Below the pieces are notes generated by a model. The model ran no database searches and was not told the origin of the DNA. It saw only the letters and a program-made list of their open reading frames with translations. Below are positions 22,866 through 32,133 of a DNA stretch of 47,049 nt, in pieces. This DNA is from DASYSL01 sp036003365 (GTDB lineage: Bacteria; Eisenbacteria; RBG-16-71-46; DASYSL01), in contig DASYSL010000087.1 in assembly GCA_036003365.1 (NCBI GenBank), positions 1 to 47,049 of the forward strand, in the 5' to 3' direction. The first letter of the stretch is position 1; each line of letters starts with the position of its first letter. Both the position numbers and the translations under genes were made by a program.

Positions 22866-24025
22866 CTCCCGCGGCACGGCCGCGCGTTGCCCTCCTCGGC
22901 CCGGCTCATCCGTTTCGCGGCGGGATCGCGCAGTATCTCGCGCTCCTCTACCGCGCGCTCGAGAGCAAGGCCACGGTGACCCAGTTCTCGCTCTTGCGGC
23001 AGTATCCGGGCTTCCTCTTTCCCGGCAAGAGTCAGAAGGACGAATCGGCGGAGCCGCTGCTCGTGCCCGACGAGCCGGTGCTCGACATGCTGGCCCCGTG
23101 GCGCTGGCCGCAAGCGGGCATGCGCGTGGCGGCCTGGCGCCCGGACGCTCTCGTCTTCAAGTGGTGGCTGCCGTACTTCGGACCGGCGTACGGCACGGTG
23201 CTGCGCGCCGCCAAGCGCGCCGGAGCGGTGACCGTGATGATCGCCGACAATCTCGTGCCCCACGAGGGGCGCCCGCTCGATGCCCTGTTCACGCGCTGGG
23301 TGACGCGCGCCACCGACGCCTACGTGGTCATGTCGGAAGCCGTGGAGGCCGACCTCGACCGCATGAGCCCGGGCGCCCCGCGCCGCCGCGTGCCGCATCC
23401 CTTGTACTCCCAGTACGCGAGCGCCATGACGCGCGCCGAAGCGCGCCCCGCGCTCGGGCTCGAAGGCGACATCGTCTTGTTCTTCGGCTTCGTGCGCGCC
23501 TACAAGGGACTCGACACGCTGCTCGACGCCATGCCCTCGGTGCTCGCGCGCCGCAAGGTGACACTGGTGGTGGCGGGGGAGTTCTACGAGCCCGTCGAGC
23601 CCACGCGCGAGCGCATCCGCCGGCTCGGCATCGGCGATCACGTGCGCTTGTACGATCGCTATCTCCCCGATGAGGAGGTGCGCCGCCTGTTCGCGGCCGC
23701 CGACGTGTGCGCGCTGCCCTATCGCTCGGCGACCCAGAGCGGCGTGATCCAGATCGCCTACGCGGCCGGCTGTCCGGTGATCATCACGCGGGTGGGCGGC
23801 TTGCCCGAGTTCGTGGCCGAGGGCCAGAGTGGCTACACCGTGCCGCCCGAAGACCCGCAAGCCCTGGCCGACGCCGTCATCCGCTTCTACGAGCAGGGCG
23901 GCCGCGATGCCATGGCCGAAGGCGTGCGCCAGCAAGCCAAGCTCTACTCCTGGGACGGCCTCGCCGACGCGGTGCTCGATCTGGTGAGCGAGGTGCGGAA
24001 GAGCCGCGGGCGGGCGGCGGCATGA
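22793..24025 (+). CDS. Glycosyltransferase family 4 (GT-B), start uncertain
   Basis: Homology to GT4 enzymes begins at RPRVALLGPAHPFRGGIAQY and continues through VSEAV-like MSEAVEAD, LFFGFVRAYKGLDTLLDAM, ADVCALPYRSATQSGVIQIAYAAGCPVI and GGLPEFV. No ATG, GTG or TTG occurs near that point. The first upstream canonical start in frame is GTG 22793, inside the kinase gene (73-nt overlap, giving 410 aa). CTG 22844 has GGAG 7 nt upstream, a 22-nt overlap and gives 393 aa; it is the better biological candidate. The usual EX7E glutamate is replaced by Gln/Ser (ATQSGVIQ). The next gene overlaps by 4 nt. Confidence 0.88.
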   Translation: MGGAARAGVVLSHGSDRLADDRTIAPAARPRVALLGPAHPFRGGIAQYLALLYRALESKATVTQFSLLRQYPGFLFPGKSQKDESAEPLLVPDEPVLDMLAPWRWPQAGMRVAAWRPDALVFKWWLPYFGPAYGTVLRAAKRAGAVTVMIADNLVPHEGRPLDALFTRWVTRATDAYVVMSEAVEADLDRMSPGAPRRRVPHPLYSQYASAMTRAEARPALGLEGDIVLFFGFVRAYKGLDTLLDAMPSVLARRKVTLVVAGEFYEPVEPTRERIRRLGIGDHVRLYDRYLPDEEVRRLFAAADVCALPYRSATQSGVIQIAYAAGCPVIITRVGGLPEFVAEGQSGYTVPPEDPQALADAVIRFYEQGGRDAMAEGVRQQAKLYSWDGLADAVLDLVSEVRKSRGRAAA

Positions 24026-25680
24026 GCGAGCGCGGCGTGTCGCACGAGATCCGCCTCGCCTTCTTCGCCGGCGTGGCCGTGCTGTGCGTGTATCTCGCGA
24101 GCGCGGGCGGGCGCATCGTCGCTTCCGACGAGCACACGATGTTCCTGCTCACGCAATCGCTGGTCGAGCGCCACACGGTCGCCGTGCCCGAAGGCAACGG
24201 CGAGCCGGGCCCGGGCGGCCATCTCTATCCCAAGGCGGGCATCGGCCAGGCGCTCGCGTCGGCGCCCTTCTACGTGCTCGGCAAAGCGCTGGCGCCGGCG
24301 GCGCCGGCACGGCTGCGGCCTTTCGTCCTGCGCGCCGTGACCTCGCTCGTCAATCCTTTCGCCGGCGGCGTGCTGGCCGCCTTCTTCGTGCTCTTGCTCA
24401 TCGAGCTGGGGTTGGCGTCGCGCGAAGCGCTGGTTCTCACGCTGGTGCTGGCGCTGGCGACCCCGCTCTGGGTCTACGCCAAGCTCTATCTCGGCGAGAC
24501 CCTGCTCGCCACCGGGCTCACGATCGAGCTCTACGGTGTGCTGCGCTTGCGACGCGGCGGCGGGCTGGGGGCGGCGGCGCTCGCCGCCTTCGGCGCCGGC
24601 ACCGCACTGCTCGTGAAGTACGCCATCGCCCCGGCCGCCATCCTCTTCTTCGTGCCCGCGCGTCCCGAGCTCAAGCGCGTCAAGCCCGCGATCATGGTGG
24701 CGCTCGTCCTCGGCGCCTGCCTGGCCGTGGCACTCGCCTACAACGTGGCGCGCACCGGCAGCCTGATCGGCTCGGGCTACGGGCGTCAGGCCACGCCCGC
24801 CGCCTTCTCGACGCCGATCTGGGTCGGCCTCTACGGGCTTCTGCTCTCGAGCGGCAAGGGGCTTCTCTGGTTCGCGCCGGTGACGCTGCTCGCGCCCGCC
24901 GGTTTGCTGGCGTGGCGCCGCACCGATCCCGGGCTCGCCCTGGGCGTGGCCGCCGGCTGCGTGGCGACGCTTCTCCTCTACGCGAGCTTCGAGCACTGGG
25001 CGGGCGACGGCTCGTGGGGGCCGCGCTATCTCGTGCCGCTCGTGCCCGCGCTCGTGGCCGCGGTTGGCGCGCGCCTCGCCAACCGCTCGCTGCCCGATCG
25101 CAGATTATGGTGGGGGGCCGTGACCGCGCTCGGCATCCTGGGGGCGGCGGTGCAGATCGGCGGCGTGGCCATCTACTTCGGCGCCCAGATGCGCGAGGCC
25201 GGCGATTATCCGTACACCCGCGCCCTCTCCGATCCGAACTTCATGAGCGAGAGCCACTGGAATCCGTACCACACGCCCATCGTCGGGCACTGGCGCATGC
25301 TGACGCGCAATCTCGGCGAGCATCTCTCGGGCCACGTGCCGCGGGTCTCGCTTTCCGCGGCGAGCGCCGCGGACAGTACGGGGACCACGACGAGCCGTCT
25401 CGGCGTGCCCGAGGAGCAAGCCGCGGCACTCACGCACGGCTTCGACTTGTGGCCCGCCTACGCCATCTACGCCGGCGTGCAGCCGGTGCTGGTGCTCTTC
25501 GCGTGGGCGCTGCTGTGGCTCGTGGCACTCGTGTACTGGATGTGGGCCTGGCGGCAGGCTTCTTGGATGACCCTCCGCCCGGCGAGCACGGCGCGACCGG
25601 CGCCGCCCGAGGAGCCGGCGGAGGGGCCGGAGGATGATCAGAAGACGGGTTCGTACTGGTCGATGACGGAGCGCCGGTGA
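24022..25680 (+). CDS. GT-C fold integral membrane glycosyltransferase (ArnT/PMT-like)
   Basis: The 552-aa product has ~11-12 hydrophobic helices. The first periplasmic loop has GGRIVASDEHTMF with the acidic DE pair expected of PMT/ArnT-type GT-C enzymes, followed by LYPKAGIGQALASAPFY, a common motif in this group. Such enzymes take a sugar from polyprenyl phosphate and add it to a lipid, glycan or protein on the outer face of the inner membrane. The C-terminus is a Pro/Glu-rich cytoplasmic tail. ATG 24022 overlaps the preceding TGA, and the stop overlaps the next GTG. The acceptor is unknown. Confidence 0.87.
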   Translation: MSERGVSHEIRLAFFAGVAVLCVYLASAGGRIVASDEHTMFLLTQSLVERHTVAVPEGNGEPGPGGHLYPKAGIGQALASAPFYVLGKALAPAAPARLRPFVLRAVTSLVNPFAGGVLAAFFVLLLIELGLASREALVLTLVLALATPLWVYAKLYLGETLLATGLTIELYGVLRLRRGGGLGAAALAAFGAGTALLVKYAIAPAAILFFVPARPELKRVKPAIMVALVLGACLAVALAYNVARTGSLIGSGYGRQATPAAFSTPIWVGLYGLLLSSGKGLLWFAPVTLLAPAGLLAWRRTDPGLALGVAAGCVATLLLYASFEHWAGDGSWGPRYLVPLVPALVAAVGARLANRSLPDRRLWWGAVTALGILGAAVQIGGVAIYFGAQMREAGDYPYTRALSDPNFMSESHWNPYHTPIVGHWRMLTRNLGEHLSGHVPRVSLSAASAADSTGTTTSRLGVPEEQAAALTHGFDLWPAYAIYAGVQPVLVLFAWALLWLVALVYWMWAWRQASWMTLRPASTARPAPPEEPAEGPEDDQKTGSYWSMTERR

Positions 25681-26594
25681 GGCAGGTGCACGTCGTGGTG
25701 CTCAACTGGAACGGCAAGGAGGACACGGCGCGCTGTCTCGAATCCTTGGCGCGTCTCGAGCCGCCGGCCGAGGGACAGATCGTCACCTGGGTGGTCGACA
25801 ACGGCTCGACCGACGGGTCGGCGCAGGAGCTGCCCCAGCGCTTTCCCTGGGCGCGCTTCCTGGCGCTCGAGACCAACCTGCGGTACGCCGGCGGCAACAA
25901 CCGCGGCATGCAAGCCGCATTCGCCCAGGGTGCGGACTTCGTGCTCTTTCTCAACAACGACACGGCGGCGAGCCCGTCCTTGGTGCGCGAGCTGGTGGCC
26001 GAAGCCGATCGCTCGCCCAAGGCCGGGCTCTTCGGCCCCTTGATCCACGATGGCGCCGGCCACGTGTGGTTCGCCGGCGGCCACGTCTCGACGTGGATGG
26101 GGTGGACGTGGCACGCAACAAGTGAAAACGCTGGGCCGCGCGACGCCGGCTATCTCACCGGCTGCTGCCTGCTGGCTCGCCGCGAGGCGCTGGCCCCGCT
26201 CGGCGGGTTCGACGAGGGTTACTATCTGTATGCGGAGGACACGGATCTCTGCCTGCGCGCGCGCCACGCCGGGTGGGCGTGCCGGTTCGTGCCCGCCGCG
26301 CATCTCGTGCACTACGTCTCGTCTTCCTCGGGGGGAGCGGTGAATCCGTTCAAGGCCTATCAGCGCACGCGCGCCGGCTTGCGCCTGTTCGCGCGCCACG
26401 CGCGCGGGCTGCAATGGCTCACCTGGCCGTTCGGATTCGCCACTCTCCTCCTCGCGCACGCCGCCAAGTGGACCCTCGCCGGACGCCCCGACGCCGCCCT
26501 TGCGGCCTGGCGCGCCGTGCTCGACGCCGTCCTGGGTCGTCACGCCGGCGAGGCCTTCCCGGTGCCGGCGCGACCGGCGGCGATCTCTTCATGA
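25677..26594 (+). CDS. GT2 glycosyltransferase (rhamnosyltransferase/WbbL-like)
   Basis: The 305-aa product has the GT-A fold marks VVVLNWNGKEDTARCLESL, WVVDNGSTDGS (donor site), LFLNNDTAASP (DxD equivalent NDT) and GGFDEGYYLYAEDTDLCLRARHAGW, the acceptor/base region shared by WbbL, RfbN and similar rhamnosyl- or mannosyltransferases. A hydrophobic, amphipathic C-terminal segment (LQWLTWPFGFATLLLAHAA) probably binds the membrane. It acts at the cytoplasmic face on a lipid-linked glycan. GTGA and ATGA overlaps link it to both neighbours. Confidence 0.92.
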   Translation: MRQVHVVVLNWNGKEDTARCLESLARLEPPAEGQIVTWVVDNGSTDGSAQELPQRFPWARFLALETNLRYAGGNNRGMQAAFAQGADFVLFLNNDTAASPSLVRELVAEADRSPKAGLFGPLIHDGAGHVWFAGGHVSTWMGWTWHATSENAGPRDAGYLTGCCLLARREALAPLGGFDEGYYLYAEDTDLCLRARHAGWACRFVPAAHLVHYVSSSSGGAVNPFKAYQRTRAGLRLFARHARGLQWLTWPFGFATLLLAHAAKWTLAGRPDAALAAWRAVLDAVLGRHAGEAFPVPARPAAISS

Positions 26595-27499
26595 GCGAGA
26601 CGCGCGTCGAGGTTCCGATCACCGAGAGTGGTCCGTCCAAGGCCCCGGCGTGGGTCGAGCGCCCGGTGCGCAGCGATGGCGATCTCGCCATCTTCCTGCG
26701 CGAGTTCCTGGACGACCTGCCGCGCAACACCGTCCTGCTCGACCTGGGCTCGGGTCCCGGCTCGTTCGATTACCGGCGCCGCTCGGACCTCACCATCCTG
26801 GCCACCGACATCCTGCCGCTCAAGCCGGCCGAGCGCCTGCCCTACGTGCGCTGGTTCCGCGCCGACGGTGCCGCGCTGCCGCTGCGCGCCGGATCGGTCG
26901 ACGCCGTGGTCGCGCACTACGTGCTCGAGCACGTCACCGAGCTCGAACCCACGCTCGACGAGATCGCGCGCGTGCTGCGCCCGGGCGGGCGCGTCTACTG
27001 CTCGGTGCCGCGCGCCACCGCCTTCGACGATCGCTTCTACCGCTTCGCGGGCTACGTGGCGAAATATCTGCTCGGCAAGTTCAGAAAGCGCATCGAACAC
27101 CAGCAGCGCTTCAGCTTCCAGTCCCTGTGCGCCGGCTTCTACCGCCGCGGCTTCCGGCTCGAAGGCTTCGCCACCGTGCCCGCGGGCTTCTCGTGGATGA
27201 ACGATCCGCGCACGCTGCCCATGCAGAAGCGATTCATCTCGGTGCTCGGCAACCTCCGGCGCACTCTGGGCCTCGATCTCTTCCGCGACGCCAACTTCGT
27301 GTGCACGTTCGTCCACGTCGGCCGCCGCGGCGAGCGAGCGGTGACGCACGTGTGCCGCCGCTGCGGCGAGCACGCCGTGCTCACGCCGCCGAGCCCGGCG
27401 CCCGGCACCTGGATCTGCCCGTGGTGCGGCCTCGAGAACGGCCTCTATCTCGGTCCGGGGGAGAGGCGGCGGGCGCAGGAGGGACGCGGCTCGCGATGA
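26591..27499 (+). CDS. SAM-dependent methyltransferase with C-terminal zinc-ribbon
   Basis: The 302-aa product has the class I SAM motif LLDLGSGPGSFD (~residues 49-60), ATDILP, the DGAALPLRAGSVDAVVAHYVLEHV block and VLRPGGRVYCSVPR, as in Methyltransf_11 proteins. Unusually, the last ~45 residues carry CRRCGEH followed by CPWCGLENG, a four-cysteine zinc-ribbon-like module. The tail may bind a partner or stabilise a dimer. The gene lies between a GT2 and the flippase, so the likely substrate is a glycan intermediate. ATGA overlaps occur on both sides. Confidence 0.87.
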   Translation: MSETRVEVPITESGPSKAPAWVERPVRSDGDLAIFLREFLDDLPRNTVLLDLGSGPGSFDYRRRSDLTILATDILPLKPAERLPYVRWFRADGAALPLRAGSVDAVVAHYVLEHVTELEPTLDEIARVLRPGGRVYCSVPRATAFDDRFYRFAGYVAKYLLGKFRKRIEHQQRFSFQSLCAGFYRRGFRLEGFATVPAGFSWMNDPRTLPMQKRFISVLGNLRRTLGLDLFRDANFVCTFVHVGRRGERAVTHVCRRCGEHAVLTPPSPAPGTWICPWCGLENGLYLGPGERRRAQEGRGSR

Positions 27500-28974
27500 G
27501 GATTCGCCAACCGATCGCGCGCCTTCTCGGAGCCGGCGCCATCGGCCGGCTCGCCGGCGACTCGGTGCTCTACGGGCTCGGGACGGCGCTCGGGCGTGTC
27601 TTCCAGATCGCGCTCGTTCCCATCCTCACGCGCGTCTTCTCGCCGGCCGAGTACGGCGTCGTCGATCTCGTCATGACGGTTTCCGTCCTCGCCACCATGA
27701 TCACGGTGAGCGGCATGGACGCCGCCCTCGCGCGCTCGTTCTACGAGGCGCCGGACACGGAAGCGCGCCGCCGCAAGGCGACCACCTCGGCGCTTCATCG
27801 CCTGGTCTTCGGCACCCTCATGGGCGGCCTCGTCGTCCTGTTCGCCCGGCCGCTCTCCACCGTGCTCCTCGATTCTCCGTCGTACGTGAAGTACGTCCGC
27901 ATTCTCGGCCTCGCGATCCCGTTCAGCAGCTTCTATCTGTTCGCGAACGAAGCCCTGCGCGTGACGTTCCAGCCCGCCAAGTACATCGGCCTGAATGCGC
28001 TGAACATGGCGCTGGTCGGTGCCTTGACGCTCTGGTTCGTCCTGGTGCTCAAGTACTCGGTCGCCGGGGTCTTCTGGGCGCGTGTCCTGAGCGACGCGAT
28101 CACCGCCCTGGCGGGGCTCGTCCTTCTGCGCCACACGCTCACGCGCAGGGGTGGCACGCTCGCCGATTTGAAGAGCATGCTCGCCTACGGCGCGCCACTC
28201 TTGCCGGTGACGTTCATCTACTACGTGCTCACCTACGCCGACCGCCAAATCCTGCTCCGCTTCGGCATGCTCGCCAGCGTCGGCATCTACGCGGTGGCGG
28301 TGAAGGTCGCGGCCCCGCTGCTCATCGCGGTGACCGCCTTCCAGCTGGCGTGGGGACCCTCGGCGTTCGCCGCCGCCGAGCGCCCGGATCATCCGCGCGT
28401 CTTCTCCCGTGTCCTCGATCTCTACGTCGCCGGAGCGACGACACTGGCGTTGGTCGTGGGCCTGCTCGCGCCCGAGCTCGTGCGTCTCTTCGCTCCTCGT
28501 CCGTACTGGGGGGCCGCGCAGGCCACGGGCCTCCTGGCCCTGGCGACCGTGGCTCAGGGCGCTTATCAGATCGCCGCCCTCGGCGTAAACTTGGCGCGCA
28601 AGAACTACTGGCTGATCGTGACCACGGGCTTGGCGGCCCTCGTCACCGTCGGCCTGGGCATTCTCTTCGTACGACCTTGGGGTGTGACCGGAGTGGCCTG
28701 GGCAACGCTCATTGGATTCAGTCTCTCGACCATCTTCCTCTACTTGAAGTCACAGAGCCTCCGTCCCTTTCCGTATCGCGGGCTCGCCTGTCTGGGATTG
28801 TTCGCGCTGGCGGCCGGGATCGAATCCACGACGGCATGGACGGGTTTCTCGGTGGGAGGGCTCATCGTGCGCACCGCGCTCATGATCGGGTTCGCGATCG
28901 TGGCGTGGCGGTTCGTGATCGCCGGTCGCGGCCGTGTCACCAACCCCGCGCCGCAACCGGTGGAGGCGCTCTAG
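27496..28974 (+). CDS. Polysaccharide flippase (Wzx/MurJ-like, MOP superfamily)
   Basis: The 492-aa product has 13-14 predicted membrane helices and the N-terminal segment DSVLYGLGTALGRVFQIALVPILTRVFSPAEYGVVDL, typical of the polysaccharide transport (PST) branch of the MOP superfamily (YGLG, P.LTR.F.PAEYG). Repeat-related segments such as LPVTFIYYVLTYADRQILLRFG support this. It would flip lipid-linked oligosaccharide from the inner to the outer leaflet. It is the only flippase in the run and no Wzz is seen. The start ATG overlaps the previous stop, and asnB follows after 1 nt. Confidence 0.92.
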   Translation: MRIRQPIARLLGAGAIGRLAGDSVLYGLGTALGRVFQIALVPILTRVFSPAEYGVVDLVMTVSVLATMITVSGMDAALARSFYEAPDTEARRRKATTSALHRLVFGTLMGGLVVLFARPLSTVLLDSPSYVKYVRILGLAIPFSSFYLFANEALRVTFQPAKYIGLNALNMALVGALTLWFVLVLKYSVAGVFWARVLSDAITALAGLVLLRHTLTRRGGTLADLKSMLAYGAPLLPVTFIYYVLTYADRQILLRFGMLASVGIYAVAVKVAAPLLIAVTAFQLAWGPSAFAAAERPDHPRVFSRVLDLYVAGATTLALVVGLLAPELVRLFAPRPYWGAAQATGLLALATVAQGAYQIAALGVNLARKNYWLIVTTGLAALVTVGLGILFVRPWGVTGVAWATLIGFSLSTIFLYLKSQSLRPFPYRGLACLGLFALAAGIESTTAWTGFSVGGLIVRTALMIGFAIVAWRFVIAGRGRVTNPAPQPVEAL

Positions 28975-28975
28975 C

Positions 28976-30973
28976 ATGTGCGGCATCGGCGGCGTGTTCT
29001 CGCCCGGCGGCGCACCGGTGACCGCGGGCGAGCTCGAGGCCATGGCGCGCGCCATGTGCTGGCGCGGCCCCGACGACGAGGGCTACCTGCTCGAGAACCG
29101 CAAAGGCGAGCGCCGGCTCCTGGGCGGCACGGACTCCGACGACGAGATCTTCGCCTCGCGGCTTCCCTACACGCCGGCGCGGCCGGGTGCCGAACCGCCG
29201 CTCGATGACGCCTGGATGGGCTTCGCCTTCCGCCGACTCTCGATTCTCGATCTCGCGCCTTCGGGCCATCAGCCGATGTGCGATCCCAGCGGCCGTTACT
29301 GGCTCGTGTTCAACGGCGAGATCTACAACTACCTCGAGCTGCGCGAGGAACTGGCGGCCCTGGGCCACCGCTTTCTCTCGAGCGGCGACACGGCGGTGAT
29401 CCTCGCCGCGTTCGCGCAGTGGGGCGAGGGCGCGCTCGCGCGCTTCAACGGCATGTGGGGGATGGCGATCTGGGACGCGGCCGAGCGCCGGCTGTTCTTG
29501 GCGCGCGACCGCTTCGGGGTCAAGCCGCTCTATTACCGCTGGGACGGCAAGCGCCTGCGCTTCGCTTCCGAGCTCAAGCCGATTCTCGCCGACGGTCCGC
29601 GCGCGCCGCATCGCCGCGCCATCTACGATCTCATCGCCTGGGACTGGGTCGACCACACGCCCGAGACCTTCTTCGAGGCCGTGCTGCGCCTGCCGCCCGG
29701 ACACGCGCTCACCGCCGACGCGAATGGGCTGCGCACGTTCTCGTACTGGAATCTCGCCGAGCGCGCGGCGGCGCAAGCGGGCCATGCGCCCAAGAGCGAG
29801 CGCGACGTGCTCGAGAGCTTCCGCGCGCTCTTCGAATCGGCCGTGCGCCTGCGCCTGAGGAGCGACGTGCCGGTGGGCACCTGCCTTTCGGGCGGGCTCG
29901 ATTCCTCGGCCGTGCTGCTCACCGCGGGTGCCGCACTCGATCATCCCATGCGCGCCTTCACCGTGGGCTACGCCGACAGCGGATTCGACGAGCGCCCGTT
30001 CGCGCGCGAGGTGGCGCGCGAGGCGGGGGCCGTGCTCAGCGAGACCGAGCCCGACGGCAGCGATCTTTTCGACACGCTCGAGCGCCTGGTGTGGCATCAG
30101 GAGGAGCCGGCGGCGGGGCCGGGACTCTACTCGCAGTGGCACGTGCTGGCGCTCGCGCATCGCGAAGGCCTGAAGGTGCTGCTCGACGGCCAGGGCGGCG
30201 ACGAGCTCCTCGCCGGCTATCACCGCTACGCCTATCCGCATCTGCGCGACCTCTTGCGCGGCGGGCGCCTCGGCGAGTTCGCGCGCGACGTGTGGGGCGT
30301 GGGCGCGCGCCAGGGCCACGCCGAGACCATGGCCAAGGTGCTGTCGCCGTGGCTCCCACGCGCCTTCTTCCTGTGGGGGCGGCGCACGCTCGGCCAGGGC
30401 AAGGACCGCGTGGTGCATCCCGATCTCGAGCGCGACTGCGGGCGGCCCGAGCCCGTGTGGCCGGGCGGCTTCGGCTCCGATCTCTCGAACGTGCTCGGCT
30501 GGGAGATGACCGAGCGCTTCCTGCCCTCGCTCCTGCGCTACGAGGACCGCTCGTCGATGGCGCACTCGATCGAGACCCGGCTGCCGTTCCTCGACTACCG
30601 GCTGGCCGAGTTCGTGTTCGCGCTGCCCGGTGAGTGGCGCGTGCGCGGCACCACGCACAAGTGGCTCCTGCGCCAGGCGCTCGGTGCGCGCTTGCCGCGC
30701 GCGGTCACGCAGCGCCGCGACAAGATGGGATTCGAGACCCCGACCGACCGCTGGTTTCGCGGCCGCTACGCCGGAGAGCTGCGCGCGCTTCTCCTGGCGC
30801 CCGATGCCGCGAGCCGCGCCTATCTCGATCAAGCCGCCCTGGCGCGCGAGCTCGAGGCGTATCTGGCCGGCAAGCGCGCCATCGGACTTCAGGTGTGGCG
30901 CTGGCTCCATCTCGAGCTCTGGCTGCGCACCTTCATCGAAGGCCGCGCGTGGCGGCAGGCGCAAGCGGCTTGA
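28976..30973 (+). CDS. asnB: Asparagine synthase (glutamine-hydrolysing)-type amidotransferase
   Basis: The 665-aa product has Cys2 (MCGIGGVF), the nucleophile of the class II glutaminase domain, then WRGPDDEG, FNGEIYNYLELR and RDRFGVKPLYY. The synthetase domain has the PP-loop SGGLDSS (residues 305-311), LDGQGGDELLAGYHRY, LLRYEDRSSMAHSIETRLPFLD and THKWLLRQAL. Both active sites look complete. Residues ~40-78 hold a ~30-residue insert compared with E. coli AsnB, as in paralogues found in polysaccharide clusters. These may amidate sugar carboxylates or make asparagine; context favours glycan modification, which cannot be proved here. Confidence 0.93.
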   Translation: MCGIGGVFSPGGAPVTAGELEAMARAMCWRGPDDEGYLLENRKGERRLLGGTDSDDEIFASRLPYTPARPGAEPPLDDAWMGFAFRRLSILDLAPSGHQPMCDPSGRYWLVFNGEIYNYLELREELAALGHRFLSSGDTAVILAAFAQWGEGALARFNGMWGMAIWDAAERRLFLARDRFGVKPLYYRWDGKRLRFASELKPILADGPRAPHRRAIYDLIAWDWVDHTPETFFEAVLRLPPGHALTADANGLRTFSYWNLAERAAAQAGHAPKSERDVLESFRALFESAVRLRLRSDVPVGTCLSGGLDSSAVLLTAGAALDHPMRAFTVGYADSGFDERPFAREVAREAGAVLSETEPDGSDLFDTLERLVWHQEEPAAGPGLYSQWHVLALAHREGLKVLLDGQGGDELLAGYHRYAYPHLRDLLRGGRLGEFARDVWGVGARQGHAETMAKVLSPWLPRAFFLWGRRTLGQGKDRVVHPDLERDCGRPEPVWPGGFGSDLSNVLGWEMTERFLPSLLRYEDRSSMAHSIETRLPFLDYRLAEFVFALPGEWRVRGTTHKWLLRQALGARLPRAVTQRRDKMGFETPTDRWFRGRYAGELRALLLAPDAASRAYLDQAALARELEAYLAGKRAIGLQVWRWLHLELWLRTFIEGRAWRQAQAA

Positions 30974-32133
30974 GCGAATCTTCGGGCGAGGAGCGCGGCG
31001 ATCTCGTGTGCCTGGCCGAGATCGCGTGGGGCTACTTCCGCACGCGCAAGCAATTCCTGCTCTCGCGCCTCGCGCGCCGCTGGCGCGTCACCTATTTCGA
31101 GCCGGTCGCCTTCGGGCGCGGCGGGAGTGGTGGCGCGCGCACCGTCGACGGCGTCACCGTGGTCACGCTGCCGTTCCTCAAGCCCGGCACCAGCGTGCCC
31201 GCATACAACGCGCTCATCGCCACCCCGGCGGGGCGCGCGCTCGTCGAGCGGGTGGCCGGATGGTCGCTGGGGCGCTGGCTCCAGCGCCTCCACATCCGCC
31301 GGCCGGTGTGCATGATCTCCAACGTGTACGCCGTGAACCTGCTTGGGATCGTCCAACCGCGGCTGGTATGCTACGACTTCAATGATCACCCCCGGCAGTT
31401 TCCCACCGCGCCCGAGTGGACGGATCGCTATCTCCATCGCCTTCTCGCGCAGAGCGACGTCGTGGTCGCGGTCTCCGAGCCGTATCGGCGGGAGCTTTCC
31501 TCTCTGACCGCCGCCCCGGTCGAGCTGATCGAAAACGGAGTGGAGTTCGAGCGCTTCGCGCATCCGGCGAGCGGCCCTTCGCCGGCGCTGGCTGCGCTTG
31601 CGCGCCCGCGGCTCGGCTATCTCGGCAAGCTGTCGACGTTCCTCGATCTCGAGCTGCTCACGAAGATTGCCAACACGTTTCCGCATCCCTTGGTTCTCGC
31701 CGGGCCGATTCCGGCCGAGATGCGCGCCCGGCTGGTCCCGTTGCTCGCGCTCCCCAACGTGCACTATCTGGGCGAGCTGCCCTACGATCAGGTGCCGGGA
31801 TTCCTCTCCGGTCTCGACGTCGGGCTCGTGCCGTTTCGCGCCGGCGATCCCTTCGTCGAGCGCATCAATCCCAACAAGCTCTATCAGTATCTGGCGGCCG
31901 GGCTGCCCATGGTGTCCTCGCCCATGGAAGGCATCGCGGGCGATGCGGCCGGTCTCTTCTTCGCCCAGGACCACGAGAGCTTCCTCGCCGCCATCCGGCG
32001 CGTGCTCGAGGGTAGCGTGAGCCGCGAGCGCCTGCAGGATCTGGCGCGTGACCACGACTGGGACGCGCTCGCCGACACGATGGACCGGTTGCTGCTCGAG
32101 CACGCCGCGCGGCGTGAACGGAGGAGCGCATGA
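30970..32133 (+). CDS. Glycosyltransferase family 4/1-like
   Basis: The 387-aa product starts at a TTG overlapping the asnB stop (TTGA). N-terminal DLVCLAEIAWGYFRTRKQFLLSRLARRWRVTYFEP is the segment typical of the TuaH/GumK-like glycosyltransferase 1 group. Later blocks are VCYDFNDHPRQF, VVAVSEPYRREL, IENGVEFERF, LGYLGKLSTFLDLELL, the H/D rich PNVHYLGELPYDQVPGFLSGLDVGLVPF and NPNKLYQYLAAGLPMVSSP. This last motif replaces EX7E and is typical of teichuronic-acid-type enzymes such as TuaH. It works in the cytoplasm on a lipid-linked acceptor; specificity is unknown. Confidence 0.9.
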   Translation: MSESSGEERGDLVCLAEIAWGYFRTRKQFLLSRLARRWRVTYFEPVAFGRGGSGGARTVDGVTVVTLPFLKPGTSVPAYNALIATPAGRALVERVAGWSLGRWLQRLHIRRPVCMISNVYAVNLLGIVQPRLVCYDFNDHPRQFPTAPEWTDRYLHRLLAQSDVVVAVSEPYRRELSSLTAAPVELIENGVEFERFAHPASGPSPALAALARPRLGYLGKLSTFLDLELLTKIANTFPHPLVLAGPIPAEMRARLVPLLALPNVHYLGELPYDQVPGFLSGLDVGLVPFRAGDPFVERINPNKLYQYLAAGLPMVSSPMEGIAGDAAGLFFAQDHESFLAAIRRVLEGSVSRERLQDLARDHDWDALADTMDRLLLEHAARRERRSA

